In this document: in pieces, positions 35,258 through 43,225 of the stretch
How positions within the stretch are numbered: the first letter of the stretch is position 1
Layout: each line of letters begins with the position of its first letter
Assembly: GCA_963827705.1 (NCBI GenBank)
Contig: CAWHBN010000017.1
Location: 62,001 to 126,000, forward strand
Origin: JACDAN01 sp963827705
Lineage (GTDB): Bacteria; Actinomycetota; Thermoleophilia; Gaiellales; Gaiellaceae
Direction of reading: 5' to 3'
DNA length: 64,000 nt
Position numbers and translations under genes: made by a program
Notes under the pieces: generated by a model
What the model was told of the DNA's origin: nothing
The model's database searches: none
Seen by the model: the letters and a program-made list of their open reading frames with translations, nothing else

Positions 35258-35286
35258 CTGGGCGAGTGTTCAGGGATGTTCCCTGG
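35258..35286 (+). repeat. Structured intergenic repeat R4
   Basis: Reads CTGGGCGAGTGTTCAGGGAT then GTTCCCTGG. The core hairpin is CAGGGA-TGT-TCCCTG (35271-35285), which replaces the CGGG...CCCG stem of R1-R3 by compensating changes. The left part forms a second near-palindrome (AACAC...GTGTT, 35247-35270). It lies between DR-a and the end of the cyclase gene. Confidence 0.65.
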
Positions 35287-35298
35287 GCGTTAGCGCTA

Positions 35299-38244
35299 CT
35301 AGATGGCCGTCTCTTGGAGCGCCTCGAGTTGCTCGCGCACGCGGCGTGCGACCGGGATGATCGGCTTGCGCTCGTAGCGGTCGAGCGCCTCCTGCCAGGC
35401 AGCGACCGCTTCATCGCGGCGGCCGGCTGCCTCCAGCACCTCGGCGAGGTCGTCGAGGGCCTGCCCTTGGCTGACCGGCGAGTCGCTCCGGCCTGCCCAC
35501 GCCACCGCTTCGCGTGCGAGGCGCTCCGCATCGGCGTGTTCGCCTCGCGCGGAGCAGACGAGCGCCTGCGTCTGCCGCCAGAGCCGTTGAGTCATGACGT
35601 CCTCAGGATCGCCGAGCTCTCGGCCCCGCTGGGCAAGCAGTTCCGCCTCGTCGTAGTCGCCGAGCCTGCACAGGACACCCCCGAGCATCGGCGCGTAGGT
35701 CGACAGCTCGCCGAGGTTGCCGATCGCCTCGAGAGCGCCGCACGCGTCTCGTAGATACTCGGCCGCCGCCTGGTAATCGCCCGTGGCAAAGGCGATCTCC
35801 CCGAGCCACTCCCCGCCGGTCGCGTAGCCGAGCTCACGGAGACGCTCGTCCGCAGGAAGCGCGACTGCCCAGGCCTCCTCGATCCGATCGAGCATCGCGA
35901 GCAGCAGCCCCCGCAACATGAGGCCCCCGGGGTAGGAGTGATCGGTGAGGACAGCGTCGAGCGTCGACAGCGCCTCGCCCGCCGGCCGCGGCCCAAGCGC
36001 CAGCGCGGCCGCAAGCATCATCGTCTGCCAGCCGAGCAACGGATGCCCCGCGCGGCGGGCGTGCCGCATTGCGTGCTCCATCGCGGATGCCCAATCCTCG
36101 TACGCGGCGCGCATGTTGGCCACCCAGGCCAGCGCATACCAGATGTGGTAGAGGCCGTCGTCGTCCCCTGCGGCCTCGAGCAGCGGCAGCGCCTCCCGAG
36201 CCAACCGCTCCACCTCGTCGGACGAGCACTGGCCATTGTTGAATCGCGCCTGCGCGGCGACCGCGCGCGCGAGCGCCGCGTCGACGGCAGTTCCTTCGGC
36301 TGCCGCGCGTTCGGCGGCGGCGTCGGCAACCACGGCGGCTCGCGCGACATCGGTCCAGTAGAGGGCGTTCGCGAGCTCGACTTCCAGGCGCAGGTCGAAC
36401 CGGTGCGAACGCGTCAGCGATAGCGCGCGGTCGAGCAACCCTGTCGCCGTCCGCCAGTCGCCGCGCCAGAACGCGCGCTGGCCCGCGACGCCCAGACGGT
36501 CACCGGCCGCGAGTGCGATCCCCTGGTCGGGACGGCCGAGCTCGTCGAGGTAGCGCGCCGCCTGCTCGAGGTGGTAACCGACGATCTCCTCCAGCTCGAC
36601 GAGGCTCTCGCCGTGCTCCTCTAGCCAGGCCGCGAAGCGACCGTGCAACTCGGCGCGGACCGCCTTCGGAAGGGCCTCGTAGGCGGCGTCGCGGATCAGG
36701 AGGTGGCGAAAACGGTATGCGTCCTCGTGCGGAAGCTGTGGCCGGTCGGGACGGACGAGATCGCGCCGGACGAGGGTCGCCAGCCGTGGCAAGACCTCCG
36801 TTTCCTCAGGCGCGAGCGCCTGGACGGCGCCTCGGTGGAACAGCTCGCCCTCCACCGCTCCGCGCTCGAGCACCTTCCGCTCCGGCTCATCGAGCTGGTC
36901 GAGTCGCGCCGCCAGTAGCGCGCGCAGCGTCGGCGGAACCTCGGCCTCGCCACCGCTCTGGTTGCTGAGGGCGACCATCTCCGTCAGGAAGAGCGGATTG
37001 CCGCCGGAGGTGCGGACGACCCGCTGCCGTACCTCGTCCGAGACGGCGTCGCCGACGAGGGCGCTGGCCTCCTCGTCCCGCAGCGGCTCCAGTCGCAGCG
37101 TCGCCGGCCAGCCGGGACGGCGGTCGAGCAACTCCGGCCGCGCCATGCAGACGAGCAGCAGGGGTGCGCCGGTCGAGAGCAGCGCTGTCGACTCGACGAG
37201 GTCGAGGAACGTCTCCTCCGCCCACTGGATGTCGTCGAAGCAGACGACGAGCGGCGCCTGTTCCTCGAGCAGCTTCCGGAACGCCCAGGCGATCTCATCG
37301 GTGCTCGACACCGTGTCGCTCTCGCCGAGCAGCGACCGGATCGCCTTCTCCGCCTGTACGTCGCTCGGCAGGGCGGCCAGCTGCTTCACGACCTCGACTA
37401 CGGGCCAGTACGTGATCCCGTCGCCGTAGGCCAGGCAGCGGCCGCGCACGACCCGCGCCTCGACCTGCGCGATGGCCTCCGCGACGAGCCGCGACTTGCC
37501 GACCCCCGGGTCGCCGGCGACGGTGACGAGTTCGCAGCGGGAACCGGCGAGCGCCCGCCCCCATGCGTCCTCGAGGTGCTCTACCTCCCGCTCACGACCA
37601 ACGAACCGGGACGTGTGCGAACGCTCCCCTACTTCGCGGACCGCAACGAGCGAGTACGCCGCGACCGGCTCGCTCTTGCCCTTCAACTCGAGCCGCCGCT
37701 CCTCGCCGACCTCGACCACGGCACTGACGAGACCCAGCGTCTCGGCACCGACCAGGACCTCCCCCGGCTTCGCCGCCTGCTCCAACCGCGCCGCGACGTT
37801 GACCGCGTCCCCGGTCGCAAGCCGCTCCTCAGTCCCGGTCACGACCTCGCCTGTGTTGACGCCGATCCGGCCGGCAAGACTGAGCTCGGAAAACGCATCA
37901 CGCATCTCAGCCGCGGCTCGGCACGCTCGGAGCGCGTCGTCCTCGTGCGCGACCGGCACGCCGAAAACCGCCATTACGGCGTCGCCGATGAACTTCTCCA
38001 CCGTGCCGCCATGCGACTCCACGATCCCCTTCATGCGCTCGAAATAGCGGGCCAGCAGCGCGCGCAGAGCCTCCGGGTCTGTCGACTCGCCGAGTTCCGT
38101 TGAACCAGTGACGTCGCAGAAGACGACCGTCACCGTCTTCCGCTGCTCCCGCTGCGGCCCACCCGCAGCCAGCGGAGCGGCGCACTCCTCGCAGAACTTG
38201 GCGCCGAGCCGGTTGTTGTGACCGCAGCTCGCGCAAAGAGACAC
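35299..38244 (-). CDS. Adenylate/guanylate cyclase-domain ATPase with TPR repeats
   Basis: 981 residues. N-terminal zinc ribbon (CASCGHNNRLGAKFCEECAAPL, two CxxC pairs), then a class III cyclase domain (about 30-190; VTVVFCDVTGSTELGE, FIGDAVMAVFG, GRIGVNTGEVVTG), an AAA_16-type ATPase (Walker A VAGDPGVGKSRLV) and a long helical TPR-like C-terminus. The family is common in Actinobacteria as a signalling or regulatory ATPase, and it lacks a LuxR HTH. Metal-binding Asp residues are visible in the cyclase core, so catalysis is possible. GTG start. Flanked by the identical repeats DR-a and DR-b. Confidence 0.88.
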   Translation of the reverse strand: MSLCASCGHNNRLGAKFCEECAAPLAAGGPQREQRKTVTVVFCDVTGSTELGESTDPEALRALLARYFERMKGIVESHGGTVEKFIGDAVMAVFGVPVAHEDDALRACRAAAEMRDAFSELSLAGRIGVNTGEVVTGTEERLATGDAVNVAARLEQAAKPGEVLVGAETLGLVSAVVEVGEERRLELKGKSEPVAAYSLVAVREVGERSHTSRFVGREREVEHLEDAWGRALAGSRCELVTVAGDPGVGKSRLVAEAIAQVEARVVRGRCLAYGDGITYWPVVEVVKQLAALPSDVQAEKAIRSLLGESDTVSSTDEIAWAFRKLLEEQAPLVVCFDDIQWAEETFLDLVESTALLSTGAPLLLVCMARPELLDRRPGWPATLRLEPLRDEEASALVGDAVSDEVRQRVVRTSGGNPLFLTEMVALSNQSGGEAEVPPTLRALLAARLDQLDEPERKVLERGAVEGELFHRGAVQALAPEETEVLPRLATLVRRDLVRPDRPQLPHEDAYRFRHLLIRDAAYEALPKAVRAELHGRFAAWLEEHGESLVELEEIVGYHLEQAARYLDELGRPDQGIALAAGDRLGVAGQRAFWRGDWRTATGLLDRALSLTRSHRFDLRLEVELANALYWTDVARAAVVADAAAERAAAEGTAVDAALARAVAAQARFNNGQCSSDEVERLAREALPLLEAAGDDDGLYHIWYALAWVANMRAAYEDWASAMEHAMRHARRAGHPLLGWQTMMLAAALALGPRPAGEALSTLDAVLTDHSYPGGLMLRGLLLAMLDRIEEAWAVALPADERLRELGYATGGEWLGEIAFATGDYQAAAEYLRDACGALEAIGNLGELSTYAPMLGGVLCRLGDYDEAELLAQRGRELGDPEDVMTQRLWRQTQALVCSARGEHADAERLAREAVAWAGRSDSPVSQGQALDDLAEVLEAAGRRDEAVAAWQEALDRYERKPIIPVARRVREQLEALQETAI

Positions 38245-38319
38245 AAGCCGAGGCTAGACCATCGCCACCAGCGCGCCTAGCGACTCCAAGCACATAGGTT
38301 CAGACACCTGGTCGGTGGG

Positions 38320-38371
38320 CTGGGCCAGCGTGCTCTCGCCTGACATCGCTCGGATGACCTGCCGCGCTGAG
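38320..38371 (+). repeat. Perfect direct repeat DR-b (long form of the R family)
   Basis: Identical to 35173-35224 over 52 bases, 3147 bases apart, in the same orientation. It lies 76 bases upstream of the cyclase start, and so occupies the same upstream position relative to its gene as DR-a does for the cupin gene. Confidence 0.85.
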
Positions 38372-38468
38372 CAGCGCCTCCGGCCAGAACGGCTTCCCTC
38401 TACGGGTGGGGTAAGACCAGTCGGTGGCCATCGAGCGCTGGACACGAGTTGCGCGCTCGCGGCAGCCG

Positions 38469-39857
38469 CTAGTGGCTGAAGCCGGTGGCTGTGCCCTCGT
38501 GCAGCGGTGCGGCCTGCTTCTGGAGCCGCGGTAGCTGCCGCTGGAGGTCGCCGACGAGCAGGTTCGCCATGTCGTGTCCGAACCCGCGCTTGACGACGAC
38601 GCGAAGAGCGGCGAGATCGGTGCGATTCTCCGGGAAGGTGTAGGCCGGCACGAGCCATCCACGCTCCCGGAGCGCATTGGAAACGTCGAAGACGGTGAAG
38701 TTGTCGACCTCCTCGGCGAGGGTGAATGCGAAAACGGGCAACTCGTCCCCGCGGGTGAGCAGCTCGAACGGGCCCAGCTTTGCGATCTGGTCCGCGAGGC
38801 TCGTCGCGACGTCGCGCGCGTAGCTCTGCACGCGCGGTACCCCTCGAACCCGAGCCGGAGGAAGTTGTAGTACTGCGCCACCACCTGGGCGCCCGGCCGC
38901 GAGAAGTTGAGCGCGAACGTCGGCATGTTGTCGCCCGAGGTAGTTGACCCAGAAGATCAGGTCTTCGGGCAGAGCATCCGCGTCACGCCAGACGATCCAG
39001 CCGACTCCCGGGTACACGAGTCCGTACTTGTGGCCGGAGGCGTTGATCGAGGCCACCCGCGGGAGACGGAAATCCCATTCGAGCTCCTGGTCGACGAACG
39101 GGGCCACGAACGCTCCGGAGGCTCCGTCGACGTGTACAGGGACGTCGATTCCGGTCCGTTCCTCGAAGTCGTCGAGCGCCTTGCAGATCTCCTGGATGGG
39201 CTCGTAGGAGCCGTCGAAGGTCGAGCCGAGGATCGCAACGACGCCGATCGTGTTCTCGTCGCACAGCGCGACTGCTTCCTCGGCCGAGAGATGGAACCGG
39301 TCTCCTTCCATCGGGACGAGCCGCATCTCGACGTCCCAGTAGTTGGCGAACTTCTCCCAGCAGACCTGCACGTTGATCCCCATGACGAGGTTCGGGCGAT
39401 CCGCCGGCTTCCCGGCCTCGCCGCGGCGCTTCTGCCAGCGGCGCTTCAGCGCCAGCCCGCCGAGCATCGCAGCCTCGCTCGAACCGGTCGTCGAGCACCC
39501 GGTCGCATGGTCGGCGTCGGGGGCATTCCAGAGGCGGCTGAGCGTGTTGACGCAGCGCATCTCGAGCTCCGCCGTCTGCGGGTACTCGTCCTTGTCGATC
39601 ATGTTCTTGTCGAGGCACTCGGCCATGAGCCTCTCGGCCTGCGGCTCCATCCAGGTGGTGACGAAGGTCGCGAGGTTCATCCGCGCATTGCCATCGAGCA
39701 TCAGCTCGTCGTGGATGATCTGATAGGCGACATCAGGCGCCATCTCGCCGTCCGGGATCCGATGCCGCGGGATGTGGTCGCTTTCCAGCGTGAACATGGG
39801 CGCGACGGCGAGATCGTTCGCGCGGGTCGCAGGCCCCTTCGGGTGTGTGAGGGCCAT
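38469..39857 (-). pseudogene. gadB: Glutamate decarboxylase with two compensating frameshifts
   Basis: PLP-dependent glutamate decarboxylase of about 462 residues, the normal length. It converts glutamate to GABA, consuming a proton. The PLP lysine motif SINASGHKYGLVYPGVGW and HVDGASGAFVAPF are intact. Between about 38935 and 38835 the true protein (MPTFALNFSRPGAQVVAQYY) lies in another frame: one extra G in a GGG run, then one missing base, so the frame returns. Two opposite shifts within 100 bases in an otherwise perfect gene imply sequence errors. The ATG overlaps the upstream amidotransferase stop (TGATG). Likely role: acid or stress tolerance. Confidence 0.88.
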
Positions 39858-40690
39858 CAGGCGGTGGCCGGCACGAACGAATGCAGCTCGTCCTGGCCGG
39901 GCTGGATCACCCCGTACGACGCCTCCGGTACCTCATTCCATGCGCCCGGTAGCGCATCGCCGAGCGGCTCGGAGACGACGAGTCGCGCCTCGTCCCCCAC
40001 CTCTCGCAGGAGCTCGTTCTCCGGATACACGGCTCGCAGCGTGCGGACATCAGTGCTGAAGAAGAGGGATCGGGACTGCCGCTCGCTCGAGTAGCGGAAG
40101 GCCCAGATGCACTCACCGTCGGACGTCGCGATCGTCCCCTGGAACGGATGCTCGACGCCATGCTCACGGCCGACCTGCTCGACCAAGCCGATCGTGCGCG
40201 CGACCGCGGCGGGCGGGTCCTCCTCCAGCCCGAACGTCAGGGCGAGGTGGAACATCACCTCGGAGTCGGTCGTGCCTTCGATGTCCGGGTATCGCTCAGG
40301 GCTGACGGCCAGCGTGAGGTCACGCTTCACTGCGTGGTACTCGCGGATCATGCCGTTGTGCATCCAGAGCCAGCGCCCGTGCTGGAACGGATGGCAGTTC
40401 GTCTGCTGGACCGGCGACCCGGTCGAGGCGCGAATGTGCGCGAAGACCAGGCCTGACGTGAGGTGTGCCGAGATGGCGCGCAGGTTCCGGTCGTTCCATG
40501 CCGGCTCGATGCTGCGGAAGACGGCTGCCGTCTCTCGGTCTCCGTACCAGCCGAGTCCGAATCCGTCTCCGTTCGTCTCCTCCGCTCCCATCTGCGAGTG
40601 CAGGCTCTGGACGACCAGGGAGTTCTTGGGCCCGTAGAGCAGCTCCTCGACGAGGACCGGAGAGCCGGAGTATGCGAGCCAGCGGCACAT
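39857..40690 (-). CDS. Class II glutamine amidotransferase (YafJ-like)
   Basis: 277 residues starting MCRWLAYSG; Cys2 becomes the N-terminal nucleophile. NGDGFGLGWYGDRE and the GLVFAHIRAST and HPFQHGRWLWMHNGMI motifs are those of the class II glutaminase fold (YafJ/EgtC group). No ergothioneine genes are nearby, so the YafJ label is used. It is co-translated with glutamate decarboxylase; an amidotransferase releasing glutamate next to a decarboxylase using it is a plausible functional pair (inference). Confidence 0.9.
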   Translation of the reverse strand: MCRWLAYSGSPVLVEELLYGPKNSLVVQSLHSQMGAEETNGDGFGLGWYGDRETAAVFRSIEPAWNDRNLRAISAHLTSGLVFAHIRASTGSPVQQTNCHPFQHGRWLWMHNGMIREYHAVKRDLTLAVSPERYPDIEGTTDSEVMFHLALTFGLEEDPPAAVARTIGLVEQVGREHGVEHPFQGTIATSDGECIWAFRYSSERQSRSLFFSTDVRTLRAVYPENELLREVGDEARLVVSEPLGDALPGAWNEVPEASYGVIQPGQDELHSFVPATA

Positions 40691-40766
40691 GATCCTGCGA
40701 CTCTGACGGCGCAGGGTCCTGTGGGCATCGCCCAGATCGGATGAGACGGAGGCTGCGGAAAACTTG

Positions 40767-40800
40767 GTGAGAGGGGCCTGCCGAGGCAGGCCCCTCTCAC
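40767..40800 (-). terminator. Intrinsic terminator after the GH3 gene
   Basis: Perfect 16-bp inverted repeat (GTGAGAGGGGCCTGCC and complement) followed on the minus strand by AAGTTTTCC. It begins five bases beyond the GH3 stop codon at 40805. Confidence 0.88.
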
Positions 40801-40804
40801 CGCC

Positions 40805-43120
40805 CTAGTTCCGTACGGTGAACGTCTTCTTGAGCTCCGCCGTGGAGCTCGACCCGGCGTAGACGTCGATCTTGCCCCGGCTCGACGACGAGCTTGCCGC
40901 GGTCGTCGTAGAAGCCGAAGTCGCTCTTGTCGAGCGTGAACGTGACCGTCCGGGACTTGGCCCGGGGTCAGCGTGACGCGCTCGAACCCGCGCAGTCGGC
41001 GGACCGGCTGCGAGATGCTCGCGACCGGGTCGTGGATGTAGAGCTGCACGACCTCGTCCCCCGCTCGACTGCCGGTGTTCCTCACGGTCACGGACGCCTT
41101 GATGCTTCCGTGCCTCGACACTGACGACGAGCTGAGCTGGAGGTTCGAGATCTCGAACGTCGTGTAGCTGAGCCCGAAGCCGAACTCGAAGAGCGGCGAG
41201 CAGCTCGGGATGTCACGGTGCCGCGAGTTCCACTTCACGTCCGGGTTGCACGGCCGTCCCGTCCGCTCGTGGTTGTAGTAGATCGGCACCTGGCCGAGAC
41301 GGCGCGGGAACGAGGCGGGCAGCTTGCCGCCCGGGTTGACCTTGCCGAACACCACGTCGGCGACCGCATTCCCCGCCTGGACGCCCGGGAACCACGCCTC
41401 GAGGAGTGCCGGCATGTCGCCGACGATGTCCTCGAGCGCGAGCGGGCGGCCGTTGAACAGCACGACCGCATAGGGCTTCCCGGTCGCCTTGATCGCACGG
41501 ATCAGGTCCTCCTGCTTCCCCGGGAGGTCGAGCGTGCTGCGCGCTGCCGCTTCGCCGCTCATCTCGCGCGTCTCGCCCAGGGCGAGCACGACCTGGTCCG
41601 CGGCGTTCGCCGCGGCGACTGCCTCGGCGAAGCCGGCTTCAGAGCCGCAGCCTTCCGGATCGGTGTGCGGCGGTTCCGTGTTGGAGAGCTTGCAGCCCTC
41701 GGCGTAGGTCGCGCCTGGGCTCTGCGTGGTTGATCCCGTCGAAGACGGTCACGGCGTCGCTGTCGCGGCCGGCGCCCCACCACGGGCCCAGCATGTCGTG
41801 CTGGTTCCTGGCCAGCGGACCGATCACTGCGGTCTTCTTGGCCGGATCGAGCGGCAGGATCCCGCCCTCGTTCCGCAGCAGCACCATCGAGCGGCTCGCA
41901 GCCTTCCTTGCCGCGGCGACGGCGTCGGGGCGCAGCATCTGCGCCTCGGCCTCCGCCGGCGTGTACGGCGCGTACGGGTTCTCGAACAGGCCGGCGCGGA
42001 ACTTCACGCGCAGGATCCGGCGCACCGCGTCGTCGATCCGCCTCATCGAGATCCGCCGGTCACGCAGCAGCTGAGCGCCGAAGTCGCGGATCAGCGTGCT
42101 CGTCATCTCGGAGTCCACACCGGACTCGAGCGCGAGCTCCGCGGCGGCGGGGCCGTCCTCCGCCACGCCGTGTCCGCATTCCCCGGTGTTCGGGTTCACG
42201 GGCGGGCAGGCGCGCATCTCGGCGACGGCGGTCCAGTCGCCCTCGACGAAGCCGTCGAAGTCCCACTCGCCCTTGAGGATCTCGTTCATCAGGTAGTCGT
42301 TGCCACAGCCCGGCACGCCGTTGATCGCGTTGAACGAGCACATGGCCGTGTCGGCGCCGGCGTCGATCGCGGCCTTGAACGGCGGCAGGTAGAAGTTCCA
42401 CAGCCGCTGGATGGACATGTCCGTCGTGTTGTAGTCCCGGCCCGCCTCAGGCTGGCCGTAGGCAGCAAAGTGCTTCGGGCTGGCGACGAGTTTGTCCGGA
42501 GCGCTGTAGTCGCGCCCCTGGATCGCCTTCACGCGCGCGGCCGCCAGAACGGAGTTCAGATAGGGATCCTCGCCCGCAGCTTCGGAGATGCGACCCCAAC
42601 GTGGCTCGTGGGAGACGTCGACCATCGGTGCATACGTCTGCTTGAGCCCGACGGCGGCCGACTCGCGCGCGCCGTACGTGTGGTCGTCGAACGCGACCTG
42701 CGGATCGAAGCTCGCGCCGGCGGCGAGCGGGATCGGGAAGACCGTCCGGAATCCGTGGATGGTGTCGAAGGCGAACAGGATCGGGATCTTCAGCCGCGAC
42801 TGTTCCACGGCGATCGTCTGAAGCTCCCGGATCCGCGCGGGATCGGTCACGCTCAGCACCGAGCCGAGCCCTCGCCGAACCTCTGCATCGGTGACGAGGA
42901 AGTCCGGCAGCAGCTGGATCTGCTCCAGCTTCTCCTCCAGCGTCATCTTCGAGAGCAGGTGATTGACCCGCGACTCGATCCGGCGGTCCGCCGGCCCTCG
43001 AGTGGGTCTGAGCGCCTGCTCGTCGCTCGATTGCGAAGCGGCCACCACGCCGCCCGCGGCCGCCGCAACCACCGCGAGGATCAACACAGCAGCCGCAGCT
43101 GTGAATCTGAACCTCTTCAT
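40805..43120 (-). pseudogene. GH3 beta-glucosidase, three single-base insertions
   Basis: Secreted glycoside hydrolase family 3 enzyme, about 770 residues when corrected. Signal peptide at 1-28; (alpha/beta)8 domain with KHFAAYG and the nucleophile region GFVEGDWTAV; alpha/beta sandwich domain; C-terminal fibronectin III-like domain ending KKTFTVRN. It hydrolyses beta-glucosides. The frame changes near 41728 (in INTQSPGATY), 40965 (PGKSRTVTF) and 40880 (EPGKIDVYAG). Each is explained by one extra C or G in a short run, and three insertions restore the frame to the TAG at 40805. Divergent from the LAL regulator, which probably controls it (inference). Confidence 0.88.
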
Positions 43121-43225
43121 AGGTATCCCCCCTGTGCGGGTTTAGGTACTGGGGGCCTTCCCCGGATGCCGCGGACCAAACGTGGACCAGTTGAACCACC
43201 CTGCAACTTGGCTCAGGATGGTTGC

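Noticed and set aside
32529..38371. Classical integron attC sites
   Set aside because: The repeats form hairpins and bound single genes, but the conserved GTTRRRY/RYYYAAC ends are absent and conservation lies in the centre instead of the ends.
41726..43225. A 500-codon N-terminal extension of the LAL regulator
   Set aside because: It is the antisense shadow of the GH3 gene; the recognised protein begins at GTG 43226.
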